Positions 1 to 7,138 of a stretch of 24,231 nucleotides of DNA are shown here, in pieces. The first letter of the stretch is position 1. Each line of letters begins with the position of its first letter. The notes below the pieces were generated by a model that had not been told where the DNA came from, made no database searches, and worked only from the letters and a program-made list of their open reading frames with translations. The stretch is from UBA5972 sp964600965 (lineage in GTDB: Bacteria; Pseudomonadota; Alphaproteobacteria; Rhodobacterales; Rhodobacteraceae): positions 1-24,231 of the forward strand of contig CAZRLO010000037.1 in assembly GCA_964600965.1 (NCBI GenBank), in the 5' to 3' direction. The position numbers and the translations under genes are program-made.

Positions 1-1332
1 GCCAACACCGCGCTGACGCTGCGCTCCTGGCCCGGTATCCTGCAATCGGGGGCACGCTTTCTGGCCGAACAGGACAGCCTGAACGCCAGCATTCTGGGGC
101 CGGACGTGACGCGGGATGCGCCCGAATTCACGCTGTTCGTCAACGAGGCGGTGCGCGAGATGATCGCCAAGGCCGGGCAGAAATGCACGGCCATAAGGCG
201 GATGATCGTGCCCGCGGCGATGGTTGCACCGCTTGGCGACGCAATTTCGGCCAGACTGGCGGCGACCGTGATCGGCGACCCGGCGCTGAAGACCACCGGG
301 ATGGGGGCGTTGGCGTCCTTGGCACAGCGCGAGGACGTGCTGGAAAAACTCGCCGTCCTCGCAGGTGAATGCGACCCCGTCAGCGGGGATCCAAAACGGT
401 TCACGGTGGATGGTGCAGATGCCGCGAGAGGCGCGTTTCTGCCGCCGGTACTGTTGCGATGCCGCGAACCCGATGCCGCGACCAAGGTACACGAGGTCGA
501 AGCGTTCGGTCCGGTCGCAACCTTGATGGGCTATCGCGACACCGCCCATGCCACCGCCCTGATGAACCGGGGCGGCGGCTCGCTCGTTGGCTCGGTCATT
601 ACCAACGATCCGGGCGTGGCCCGCGCGATCACGCTTGCGTCGGCTGCGTGGCATGGGCGGCTCTATTTCAACAACCGCACGTCGGCGGACGAAAGCACCG
701 GGCACGGGTCTCCGCTGCCGCACATGGTGCACGGCGGGCCGGGCCGCGCGGGCGGCGGCGAGGAACTGGGCGGCATCCGAGGCGTGATGCCCTACATGCA
801 ACGCACGGCGGTTCAGGGCAGCCCGGATATCCTGACAGCGATCGGTGACGAATTCGTGCGGGGATCGAAAGAAACCGAACCGCCCGTTCATCCGTTCCGC
901 CGTAACTTCGACGAATTGCGGATCGGCGAGACCATTCATGCGGGGCCGCGCATCGTCACCCTTGCGGATATCGAGCATTTCGCCAGTTTCACCGGTGATA
1001 CCTTTTATGCGCATGTGGATGATGCCGCCGCCGCCGCCAATCCGTTCTTTCCGGGGCGTGTCGCGCATGGCTATCTGCTGCTGAGCTTTGCCGCCGGGCT
1101 GTTCGTCGAACCCAGCCCCGGCCCGGTTCTGGCCAATACCGGGCTGAACGACCTGCGCTTTCAGGCGCCGGTCAGTCCCGGCGATTCCATCCGCGTGCGA
1201 CTGACCGCCAAACGCAAGACCAGACGAACCGCCGAATATGGAGAAATCCGCTGGGCCGTCGCGCTGTTCAATCAGGATGACGCGCAGGTTGCGGAATACG
1301 AGCTGTTGACCATGGTCCGCTACGCGGAATAG
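1..1332 (+). CDS. paaZ: PaaZ, bifunctional oxepin-CoA hydrolase / 3-oxo-5,6-dehydrosuberyl-CoA semialdehyde dehydrogenase (3' part)
   Basis: The reading frame is open from base 1, so the N-terminal part of the gene lies outside the window; 443 residues are visible. It matches the C-terminal two thirds of PaaZ. The aldehyde dehydrogenase domain carries the nucleophile in AGQKCTAIRR (Cys codon 184-186) and the PaaZ-typical STGHGSPLP and HGGPGRAGGGEELGG stretches. From about base 885 it continues into a MaoC-type hot-dog hydratase domain with the catalytic pair Asp (997-999) and His in GDTFYAH. In the phenylacetate pathway PaaZ opens the oxepin-CoA ring and oxidises the resulting aldehyde in the cytoplasm. 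No other paa gene is visible downstream; partners, if present, lie to the left. The frame is intact and ends at a normal place for the family (after a TMVRYAE-like end). Very confident. Confidence 0.95.
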   Translation, partial: ANTALTLRSWPGILQSGARFLAEQDSLNASILGPDVTRDAPEFTLFVNEAVREMIAKAGQKCTAIRRMIVPAAMVAPLGDAISARLAATVIGDPALKTTGMGALASLAQREDVLEKLAVLAGECDPVSGDPKRFTVDGADAARGAFLPPVLLRCREPDAATKVHEVEAFGPVATLMGYRDTAHATALMNRGGGSLVGSVITNDPGVARAITLASAAWHGRLYFNNRTSADESTGHGSPLPHMVHGGPGRAGGGEELGGIRGVMPYMQRTAVQGSPDILTAIGDEFVRGSKETEPPVHPFRRNFDELRIGETIHAGPRIVTLADIEHFASFTGDTFYAHVDDAAAAANPFFPGRVAHGYLLLSFAAGLFVEPSPGPVLANTGLNDLRFQAPVSPGDSIRVRLTAKRKTRRTAEYGEIRWAVALFNQDDAQVAEYELLTMVRYAE

Positions 1333-1338
1333 CGGGAC

Positions 1339-1367
1339 TTGACAAAGTAGTATAACCAAATTACTAA
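1339..1367 (+). promoter_or_regulatory. sigma70-type promoter of the arsR-SRPBCC-YCII operon
   Basis: TTGACA at 1339-1344 and TACTAA at 1362-1367 are separated by exactly 17 bases, a near-consensus housekeeping promoter. The start site would fall near 1374, leaving a leader of about 25 bases before the ATG at 1399. The AT-rich stretch stands out against the GC-rich neighbours. No clear Shine-Dalgarno lies between the promoter and the ArsR start. Confidence 0.7.
1348..1366. promoter_or_regulatory. Inverted repeat, candidate ArsR-family autoregulatory operator
   Basis: TAGTA (1348-1352) and TACTA (1362-1366) are reverse complements flanking TAACCAAAT. The repeat fills the spacer and overlaps the -10 box of the promoter. 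A dimeric ArsR-type repressor bound here would block RNA polymerase, and the first gene of the operon encodes such a repressor. The arms are only 5 bases, so the operator call is an inference from position. Confidence 0.45.
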
Positions 1368-1398
1368 TTAACAAAATCCGAAAACAAAGCGCGCCCGA

Positions 1399-1734
1399 AT
1401 GTCCCGACTGACCCAGACATTTTCCGCCCTAGGCGACGAAACCCGTTTTGCGATTGTCGAACGTCTGTTGACCGGGGGCGAAGCCAGCGCCGGTGATTTG
1501 CAGAGCGTTGCCGACATTTCCGCCCCCGCGATTTCGCGACACCTGAAGGTGCTGCGAAACGCCGGTTTGATCCGCCAGCGTGTGGACCGTCAGCGGCGGA
1601 TGTACGCGGTCGAACCCGAGGCCGTGCGAGCGATCAACGCATGGATCGAATATCACCGGAAATTCTGGGAACACAGCCTCGACCGCCTTGAACACGCGCT
1701 CGACATGAAGGGACCTGACGATGGCCGAACTTAG
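1399..1734 (+). CDS. ArsR-family winged-helix transcriptional repressor
   Basis: This is a 111-residue protein of normal ArsR/SmtB length. The N-terminal ALGDETRFAIVERLL and the recognition helix region ISAPAISRHLKVLRNAGLI (about residues 46-64) are classic for the family. No CXC or His/Cys metal site is present, so it belongs to the non-metal subgroup commonly encoded beside SRPBCC/AHSA1 genes. Its 3' end overlaps the SRPBCC gene by 14 bases, indicating co-translation. It probably represses its own operon from the promoter just upstream. The effector cannot be read from sequence. The start is the first ATG after the promoter; the Shine-Dalgarno is weak. Confidence 0.9.
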   Translation: MSRLTQTFSALGDETRFAIVERLLTGGEASAGDLQSVADISAPAISRHLKVLRNAGLIRQRVDRQRRMYAVEPEAVRAINAWIEYHRKFWEHSLDRLEHALDMKGPDDGRT

Positions 1735-2152
1735 GATCGAGCGGGTGCTCAACGCCGATATTTCCCGCGTTTTCGAATTCGTCACGCGGGGCGAACATCT
1801 GGTCAAATGGTGGGGGCCCGAAGGCATGAGCCTGCCCGATCACACGCTTGATTTCACCAAACCCGGGCCGTGGCATTCGGTCATGCAATCGGGCGACGGT
1901 CAGAAATTCACGGTGTCCGGGCAGGTAACGCATGTGGATGCCCCGAATGCCGTCGGCTTCACCTGGGCATGGCACGACGAAAACGGCAAGCGCGGCGACG
2001 AAAGCCACGTCATGATCGCGCTGTCCGCAAATGCCGACGGCACCACGGAATTTTTGCTGCACCACCGGGAACTGGCCGATGACGCTGCCTCAGCCGCCCA
2101 CAGCGACGGCTGGACATCCTCGATCCGCAAACTCGAACGTCTCGCGGCCTGA
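1721..2152 (+). CDS. SRPBCC (AHSA1/activator of Hsp90 ATPase-like) domain protein
   Basis: The 143-residue protein has the START/Bet v1-like fold signature of AHSA1 proteins: an N-terminal RVLNADISRVFEFVT strand-helix, the WWGPEG motif near residue 30, and a C-terminal amphipathic helix containing HSDGWTSS. Such proteins enclose a hydrophobic pocket and are thought to bind small ligands; the ligand here is unknown. The gene overlaps the ArsR gene by 14 bases and is followed after 37 bases by a YCII-domain gene. This arrangement (ArsR, SRPBCC, YCII/DGPF) recurs in bacteria and suggests a small stress or xenobiotic response operon. Length is normal and no truncation is seen. Confidence 0.88.
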   Translation: MAELRIERVLNADISRVFEFVTRGEHLVKWWGPEGMSLPDHTLDFTKPGPWHSVMQSGDGQKFTVSGQVTHVDAPNAVGFTWAWHDENGKRGDESHVMIALSANADGTTEFLLHHRELADDAASAAHSDGWTSSIRKLERLAA

Positions 2153-2189
2153 ACCGATCAACGATTCATCATCAAACGGGAGGACTCAG

Positions 2190-2501
2190 ATGACAAAGTA
2201 CATTTTCGCGTATCACGGTGGCAACGCCCCCGAAAGCCCGGAGGAAGGGCAAAAAGTCATGGCTGCGTGGATGGCCTGGTTTGGCAGTTTGGGTGACTCG
2301 GTGATCGATGGCGGGCACCCGATCGGCATGTCGAAAACGGTCTCTCCCGGCGGTGTCACGGATGGCGGCGGGGCCAATCCGCTGGGCGGATACAGCCTGA
2401 TCGAGGCCTCGGACATGGACGCCGCGATTGCCTTGTCCAAAGGCTGTCCGATGCTGGACGACGGCGGCAGCGTCGAAATCGCCGAATGTCTGGATATGTG
2501 A
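2190..2501 (+). CDS. YCII / DGPF-domain protein
   Basis: The 103-residue protein starts at the ATG at 2190, preceded by a strong Shine-Dalgarno GGGAGG at 2178-2183; a longer open frame upstream of this lies inside the SRPBCC gene and is not used. The alternating strand-helix pattern, with MTKYIFAYHGG at the N-terminus, ALSKGCPMLDDGGSVEI in the second half and a C-terminal beta strand, fits the YCII family (dimeric alpha-beta barrel). Family members are small putative enzymes or accessory proteins, often fused or linked to sigma factors and SRPBCC proteins. It is the last gene of the ArsR operon and is followed by a terminator. Confidence 0.85.
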   Translation: MTKYIFAYHGGNAPESPEEGQKVMAAWMAWFGSLGDSVIDGGHPIGMSKTVSPGGVTDGGGANPLGGYSLIEASDMDAAIALSKGCPMLDDGGSVEIAECLDM

Positions 2502-2520
2502 AACCCGCAAACGCGGTGCG

Positions 2521-2554
2521 AAAACGGCTCTGCCACCCGGCGGGGCCGTTTTTT
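2521..2554 (+). terminator. Rho-independent terminator after the YCII gene
   Basis: AAAACGGC (2521-2528) pairs perfectly with GCCGTTTT (2545-2552), an inner GCC/GGC stem (2532-2534 with 2539-2541) can form, and the right arm runs into a T6 tract at 2549-2554. It lies 20 bases after the YCII stop codon and separates that operon from the methyltransferase gene. Confidence 0.85.
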
Positions 2555-2601
2555 GTTGCCTTTGCGGCCCGTGGCTGGCTGTCTGGCGTTGACGGGGGCA
2601 A

Positions 2602-3240
2602 ATGATGGCCAAAGAGAAACCAGACCTGAACGCGGCCTATGCGCTGCAAACGCCACAGGATTCCGTTTCGTTGTATCGGGACTGGGCGGAAACCTATGAT
2701 CAGAGCTTTGCCGAACAATCCGATTACGCCTATCCCGAAACCATTGCGCGGGTGTTTTCAGAACATGCACGCATCGCCGACGATCCGGTTCTGGATGTCG
2801 GCGCGGGCACGGGGCTGGTTGGCAGCGCGCTGGCGCGGCGTGGAAACCGGACCATCGACGGGGCCGATATTTCGCCCGAAATGCTGGCGGTCGCACGCAC
2901 CAAAAAGGCCTATCGCGCCTTGTTCACCTGTGATCTCACGCAACGCATTTCGCCGGGCGACGCGACCTATGGCGGGATCGTAAGCGCGGGAACATTCACC
3001 CACGGCCATGTCGGACCAGATGCGTTCGACGAACTGGTTCGCGTCGCCCGACCTGGTGCCCTGTTCGTGCTGGGGATCAACGCCGAATTTTTCGACGCGC
3101 GCGGCTTTGGTCGCAAACTGGCCGAAATCGGCCCGCACATTGTGGGGCTGAACCTGCGGCAATACCCGATCTACGGACAGGGTGCCGACAAGGCGCACCG
3201 CGACGACAAGGCCAGCGTCGCAATTTTTCGCAAACGATAA
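2602..3240 (+). CDS. Class I SAM-dependent methyltransferase
   Basis: The 212-residue cytoplasmic protein has the Rossmann-fold methyltransferase motif I VLDVGAGTGLVG at residues 63-74, an acidic post-I residue in GADISPEMLAVA (about 87-98) and a YRDWAETYDQSF segment near residue 25, which is common in the small-molecule methyltransferase subgroup (Methyltransf_11/25). The substrate is unknown. There are two adjacent start codons (2602 and 2605); a GGGGG stretch about 6-10 bases upstream serves either. The gene stands alone between the terminator and the convergent znuA gene, which starts its 3' end 9 bases away. The sequence gives no functional link to either neighbour. Confidence 0.88.
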   Translation: MMAKEKPDLNAAYALQTPQDSVSLYRDWAETYDQSFAEQSDYAYPETIARVFSEHARIADDPVLDVGAGTGLVGSALARRGNRTIDGADISPEMLAVARTKKAYRALFTCDLTQRISPGDATYGGIVSAGTFTHGHVGPDAFDELVRVARPGALFVLGINAEFFDARGFGRKLAEIGPHIVGLNLRQYPIYGQGADKAHRDDKASVAIFRKR

Positions 3241-3249
3241 GGCAACGCG

Positions 3250-4173
3250 TCAGCGCGCCGGGATCAGGCAGGCAAGGTGGCCCTCGATGATCCCGGCCAG
3301 ATACCCGGTATAGGATCGCGCGGCATCCCTGCCCGACCCCATCGGGGCGGCGACCCCGATCGTGACCCCCGGAATGTCGGTCAGGTTGCGGGCGTTACCG
3401 GCCTCCGGTGCGTCGGCAACCATCACACAGGCGGATTTGGATTTTTTCAACACCGCGCGCAGCCCTGTGATGATCCCAAGGCTGGCGGTCTCTGACCCGC
3501 CGCCGGTCGCGGCACCCAGGGGCTGCAATCCGAACCGCGCCTCGAAATAATGAAACGCATCGTGAAATCGCACATAGGGCAGCAATTCTGTTTCGGCGAA
3601 ACGCTGTCTGCCGGTGGAAATCGCGGCGTCGATTTCCCGACGAAACGTCTGGGCGTTCCGACGATATTCATCGGCGTTTTGCGGATCCAGCCCCGCCAGC
3701 CGTGCCGCGATCACCTGCGCCCACAAAACCGCGTTGACCGGATCAAGCCAGGTATGCGGGTCAAAGTCTTGGCTGCGCTCTGCCTGATGATCCACGCTCG
3801 CCGCGAACACCCCCGGTGGCCGCACCGGCAGCCGGATCGTGGCATCGATGGCGTTCAGCGTCAGGGTCGTGTCGCGGAACGCATCCTGCAACAGCAATCG
3901 TGCCAGCCCCGGCGTCGCGCCCGGCCCGATCCAGATCACCAGATCGGCCTGCGACAGTTTTCGCACCTGTGATGGTTTCAACGCGAAATCATGGGCGGAC
4001 CGGCCCTGTGGTATCAGATGTTCAACCGCATTTCGTTCGCCACCGACTGCCGTCGCGATGGCGCGGACGGGGCCGATATCCGTAACGATGCGCAACCCGG
4101 CGGCCATGGCGGCGGGCGCCAGCGCGCCCAAACAAAGCAAAGGGATCGCAATCGTTTTGGTCACAGACTTCAT
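3250..4173 (-). CDS. znuA: ZnuA, periplasmic zinc-binding protein of the ZnuABC transporter
   Basis: The 307-residue cluster A-I substrate-binding protein starts at the ATG at 4173, giving a clean signal peptide (MKSVTKT, then a hydrophobic core ending AAMAA at about 21-25). Likely zinc ligands are His61 (SAHDFALKPSQ), His140 (DPHTWLDP) and His204 (VRFHDAFHYF). The charged His-rich loop usual in ZnuA before the second His is very short here (DHQAERSQDFDPH). The fourth-ligand Asp of manganese-type proteins (in a DPLG motif) is replaced in AAPMG near 276-280, which favours zinc. It delivers Zn2+ to ZnuB/ZnuC. It is divergent from zur-znuC-znuB across a shared Zur box. A longer frame up to 4233 would run through that operator and is rejected. 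Confidence 0.93.
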   Translation of the reverse strand: MKSVTKTIAIPLLCLGALAPAAMAAGLRIVTDIGPVRAIATAVGGERNAVEHLIPQGRSAHDFALKPSQVRKLSQADLVIWIGPGATPGLARLLLQDAFRDTTLTLNAIDATIRLPVRPPGVFAASVDHQAERSQDFDPHTWLDPVNAVLWAQVIAARLAGLDPQNADEYRRNAQTFRREIDAAISTGRQRFAETELLPYVRFHDAFHYFEARFGLQPLGAATGGGSETASLGIITGLRAVLKKSKSACVMVADAPEAGNARNLTDIPGVTIGVAAPMGSGRDAARSYTGYLAGIIEGHLACLIPAR

Positions 4174-4213
4174 GACGGCGCTCTTGAAAAGACAGGTCGT
4201 GTGGGGCATAAAT

Positions 4214-4237
4214 GATATGTTATAAAATAACAATATC
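4214..4237. promoter_or_regulatory. Zur box controlling znuA and zur-znuCB
   Basis: TGTTAT (4218-4223) and ATAACA (4227-4232) form a perfect 6-base inverted repeat around AAA, flanked by GATA on the left and TATC on the right. This resembles the AT-rich palindromes bound by alphaproteobacterial Zur. It lies between the divergent start codons of znuA (4173) and zur (4250), so one site can repress both transcription units when zinc is plentiful. The match to a Zur site is established family knowledge plus inference; the palindrome itself is seen directly. Confidence 0.8.
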
Positions 4238-4249
4238 GGAATCAGGAAA

Positions 4250-4744
4250 ATGGCCGACCCGGAACAACAGAACGTATTTTCCCGCCATGATCATCGCCGG
4301 TGCCGGGTCTCGGCGCTGCGCGAGGCCGCCAGTTCCTGCCGCACCAGAGGGTTGCGCCTTACGGCGGTTCGCGAACGGGTTCTTGAAATTCTGCTGGAAT
4401 CCCACCGGGCGCTTGGGGCGTACGAAATCCTGGACCGGCTGAAATCCGAAGGCTTCGGAGGCCAGCCGCCGATCGTTTATCGCGCGCTGGATTTTCTGGT
4501 CGAAAACGGCTTTGTCCACCGCCTGGAACGCCTGAACGCATTTGCGGCGTGCAATCATTCCGGCACCGGGCACGAGCCGATGTTCCTGATATGCCAAGAC
4601 TGCCGACGGGTGGCCGAAGCGCCGCTGGAACGATTGCGCGCCCGCATTGACCGAACCGCCGAAGCGGTCGGATTCTCGGTCCATTCGCGGGTGCTTGAAA
4701 TCGTCGGCCAGTGCCCGGATTGCCAGCGCGGGCCGTCGGCATGA
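4250..4744 (+). CDS. zur: Zur, zinc-responsive Fur-family repressor
   Basis: The 164-residue Fur-family protein begins with the Zur-type SRHDHRRC segment. A winged helix follows (RLTAVRERVLEILL, then IVYRALDFLVENGFVHRL, residues 37-92) and a metal-binding dimerisation domain. Candidate metal residues are His90, Cys101, His103 and His108, and a structural zinc site is formed by Cys115-x2-Cys118 and Cys155-x2-Cys158. With zinc bound it represses zinc uptake genes, here by binding the palindrome just upstream. Its TGA overlaps the znuC ATG (ATGA at 4741-4744), so the two are coupled. The ATG at 4250 is kept because the HDH..C segment is typical of the family; its AGGA is unusually close (about 2 bases). 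Confidence 0.93.
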   Translation: MADPEQQNVFSRHDHRRCRVSALREAASSCRTRGLRLTAVRERVLEILLESHRALGAYEILDRLKSEGFGGQPPIVYRALDFLVENGFVHRLERLNAFAACNHSGTGHEPMFLICQDCRRVAEAPLERLRARIDRTAEAVGFSVHSRVLEIVGQCPDCQRGPSA

Positions 4745-5487
4745 ACCGTGCCCTGATCACGGTTTCCGACCTGTCGCTCTACCACGGCAGGCGGCTGGTT
4801 CTGGAGCGGGTGAATCTGGCGATCCAGCCCGGCGAAATCGTCACGATCGTCGGGCCAAACGGCTCGGGCAAGACCTCGCTCCTGAAATGTCTGATCGGGG
4901 CAGAGCCACCGAGTGCGGGTTCCGTGCGCCGAAAACCCGGCCTGAAGGTCGGATATGTCCCGCAGAAGTTGCATCTTGACCCCGCGTTCCCGATAAATGC
5001 GGCGCGATTTTTGCGGCTTGCCGGCGCGTCACGTTCCCGACGCACGGAAATCGTGGAAATGCTGGGGATTGGCGGGATCATGAACCACCAGATGGCGGCG
5101 CTGTCCGGTGGTCAGCTTCAACGGCTGCTGCTGGCGCACGCGCTGATCGGCAAACCGGAACTTCTGGTGCTGGACGAGGCCGCGCAGGGGTTGGATCAGC
5201 CCTCGGTCGCGGCGTTCTACCAGCGGATCGAACACGTGCGACAGGAACTTGGCTGCGCGATCCTGATGGTCAGCCACGACTTGCATGTGGTCATGAGCGC
5301 CTCGGACCGGGTTGTCTGTCTGAACGGGCATGTCTGCTGCGAGGGCACGCCGACCGTGGTTTCCGAGGCCCCGGAATACCGCCGGTTGTTCGGCTTCGGG
5401 ACCGAGGGCGCGCTGGCGCTTTACCGCCACACCCACGACCACCGGCACGACCACGGCGATACACCGGATCATGCCGATGCCGGATGA
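4741..5487 (+). CDS. znuC: ZnuC, ATP-binding subunit of the zinc ABC transporter
   Basis: The 248-residue ATPase has Walker A GPNGSGKT (38-45), a Q-loop in VPQ, the ABC signature LSGGQ (121-125), Walker B LLVLDEA (141-147) and the H-loop His in VSHDLH (179). It powers ZnuB-mediated Zn2+ import on the cytoplasmic face of the inner membrane. The C-terminus carries a histidine-rich tail (HTHDHRHDHGDTPDH, about 230-244), a feature of zinc-specific ZnuC proteins that may sense or bind cytoplasmic zinc. The start codon overlaps the zur stop, and the 3' end overlaps znuB by 17 bases. An upstream in-frame ATG at 4711 lies within zur and is not needed. Confidence 0.94.
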   Translation: MNRALITVSDLSLYHGRRLVLERVNLAIQPGEIVTIVGPNGSGKTSLLKCLIGAEPPSAGSVRRKPGLKVGYVPQKLHLDPAFPINAARFLRLAGASRSRRTEIVEMLGIGGIMNHQMAALSGGQLQRLLLAHALIGKPELLVLDEAAQGLDQPSVAAFYQRIEHVRQELGCAILMVSHDLHVVMSASDRVVCLNGHVCCEGTPTVVSEAPEYRRLFGFGTEGALALYRHTHDHRHDHGDTPDHADAG

Positions 5488-6271
5488 TTTTTTGCTGCGG
5501 GTCGGGCTGGCCGCCGTCGGTATCGCGGTGGTTTCCGGGCCGCTGGGGTGCTTTGTCCTTTGGCGCCGCATGGTCTTTTTCGGCGACACGATATCGCACG
5601 CGGCACTTTTGGGGGTCGCGCTCGCGCTGGCGCTTTCGCTGCCGGTATTGCTGGGCGTTCTTCTGGCCGCGACCGGGGTTTCCACGCTGATCCTCTTGTC
5701 GGGCGACCGGTTTCATCATACCGACACGCTCTTGGGCGTGGCGGCGCATTCGGCGCTGGCGATGGGGCTGGTGGCGGTATCATTGCCGGGTGGCGGCAAC
5801 GTGGATCTGATGCGCTATCTGATCGGGGACATCCTGGCGGTGGACTGGCGCGATCTGGCGGTGATCTGGTCGGGCGTCCTGATTTGCGGCGGTGTGCTGA
5901 TCTGGCGCTGGCAGGGCTTGCTGATGTCCTCGCTCGATCGGGAAATGGCGCTGGCCCATGGCCGCAATCCCCGCCGCGAAGGCCTGCTGTTCACGATCGC
6001 GCTGGCGGTGCTGGTCGCGGTCGCAATCAAGGTTGTCGGCGCGTTGCTGATCACCGCGCTTCTGATCATTCCGGCGGCGACGGGCCGGTTGCTGGCGGCC
6101 TCGCCTGAACGTATGGCGGTGCTGGCGGCGGCAACCGGAGCAGGATCGGCCCTTTTGGGTCTGTCGGGCTCGTTCCGCTTTGACACCCCCGCCGGGCCCA
6201 GCATCGTCGTTGCGGCAGTGGTTCTGCTGGTCGTTGCGGGGCTGCTGCGCAGGATTCTGCCGATCGAATAA
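5471..6271 (+). CDS. znuB: ZnuB, membrane permease of the zinc ABC transporter
   Basis: The 266-residue ABC-3 family permease has about eight hydrophobic segments. The family-typical RRMVFFGDTISHAALLG stretch lies near residues 32-48, and ALLITALLIIPAATGRLL is in the second half. It forms the zinc channel in the inner membrane with two ZnuC subunits and accepts metal from ZnuA. The start is taken as the ATG at 5471; the ATG at 5477 is equally possible. Either overlaps the end of znuC. The much longer open frame beginning at 5330 is in znuC sequence and lacks family similarity. It is the last gene of the zur-znuC-znuB operon and converges on the hydratase gene with a 20-base gap. Confidence 0.92.
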   Translation: MPMPDDFLLRVGLAAVGIAVVSGPLGCFVLWRRMVFFGDTISHAALLGVALALALSLPVLLGVLLAATGVSTLILLSGDRFHHTDTLLGVAAHSALAMGLVAVSLPGGGNVDLMRYLIGDILAVDWRDLAVIWSGVLICGGVLIWRWQGLLMSSLDREMALAHGRNPRREGLLFTIALAVLVAVAIKVVGALLITALLIIPAATGRLLAASPERMAVLAAATGAGSALLGLSGSFRFDTPAGPSIVVAAVVLLVVAGLLRRILPIE

Positions 6272-6291
6272 GGGGTTGGCGTTTTGAGCGC

Positions 6292-7077
6292 CTATTTCCC
6301 CTTCCAGACCGGATCGCGTTTTTCGGCGAAGGCACGCGCGCCTTCCAGATTATCCTCGGAACCATAAAGCACATCGACCGCACGAATTTTCCGCCCGGTG
6401 ATACGGTCCATCGCATCCTGAAATTTTGCATCTTCCGCTTCGCGGACGATCTCCTTGATCGCGGCATAGACCAGCGGCGGGCCACTGGCCAGCAGACGCG
6501 CCTGTTCGCGCGCCCGGTCCATCAGCCGGTCGGCCGGCAGAATTTCGTTCACAAAGCCCCAATGATGCGCTTCGTCCGCATCCAGCCACCGCCCGGTCAG
6601 CAGCATTTCCATCGCGACGTGATAGGGAATGCGTTTGGGCAGCTTCACGCTGGCCGCGTCGGCAACGGTGCCGGAATTGATTTCCGGCAGCGCGAAACTG
6701 GCATGATCCGCCGCCAGAATGATGTCGGCGGACAGCGCCCATTCCAGCCCGCCACCGCAGCAAATTCCGTTCACCGCCGCGATGACCGGCTTGTTCATGT
6801 CACGTAATTCCTGAAGGCCACCAAAACCGCCGACACCATAATCCCCGTCGACCGCGTCGCCGTCTGCGGCGGCTTTCAGATCCCAGCCCGGACAGAAAAA
6901 CTTGTCACCAGCACCCGTGATGATGGCGACGCGCAAATTCGGGTCGTCGCGAAAGTCGCGGAACACCTCGCCCAATATCCGGCTGGTCGCCAGATCGATG
7001 GCATTGGCTTTTGGTCGGTCGAGCGTCACTTCGATCACATGATCGGTGCGTTGGGTCTTTACCGGGTCTGGCGTCAT
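6292..7077 (-). CDS. caiD: Carnitinyl-CoA dehydratase-like enoyl-CoA hydratase (crotonase superfamily)
   Basis: The 261-residue protein resembles E. coli CaiD over its length: LDRPKANAID near residue 19, VAIITGAGDKFF, PGWDLKAAADGDA, and the C-terminal FAEKRDPVWKGK. CaiD hydrates crotonobetainyl-CoA to L-carnitinyl-CoA. Oxyanion-hole segments are FFCPGWDLK (60-68) and GICCGGG (104-110); Glu112 and Glu132 occupy the two crotonase acid/base positions. Oddly, the usual glycine-rich turn after the second Glu (as in GIVPDSGG) reads GTVADAAS. A good Shine-Dalgarno (GAGGA, 7085-7089) precedes the ATG. It is the last gene of the eight-gene minus-strand cluster. Crotonase family membership is certain; carnitine specificity is inferred from similarity only. 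Confidence 0.85.
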   Translation of the reverse strand: MTPDPVKTQRTDHVIEVTLDRPKANAIDLATSRILGEVFRDFRDDPNLRVAIITGAGDKFFCPGWDLKAAADGDAVDGDYGVGGFGGLQELRDMNKPVIAAVNGICCGGGLEWALSADIILAADHASFALPEINSGTVADAASVKLPKRIPYHVAMEMLLTGRWLDADEAHHWGFVNEILPADRLMDRAREQARLLASGPPLVYAAIKEIVREAEDAKFQDAMDRITGRKIRAVDVLYGSEDNLEGARAFAEKRDPVWKGK

Positions 7078-7110
7078 TCATTCATCCTCGATTGCGAATT
7101 GACCTCGGCC

Positions 7111-7136
7111 CGCTTCAGCGTTCCGAAAATACTCGA
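7111..7136 (-). repeat. 26-base post-stop element, copy 1
   Basis: Read on the minus strand, this begins TCGAGTATTTT and ends GGAACGCTGAAGCG. It starts 2 bases after the TGA of the acyl-CoA synthetase gene. It matches the element at 17606-17631 at 24 of 26 positions. Function unknown; it has no strong hairpin of its own. Confidence 0.75.
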
Positions 7137-7138
7137 CT

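Noticed and set aside
4174..4233. Longer ZnuA start
   Set aside because: It would place the start in the Zur box and put 20 extra residues before a clean signal peptide.
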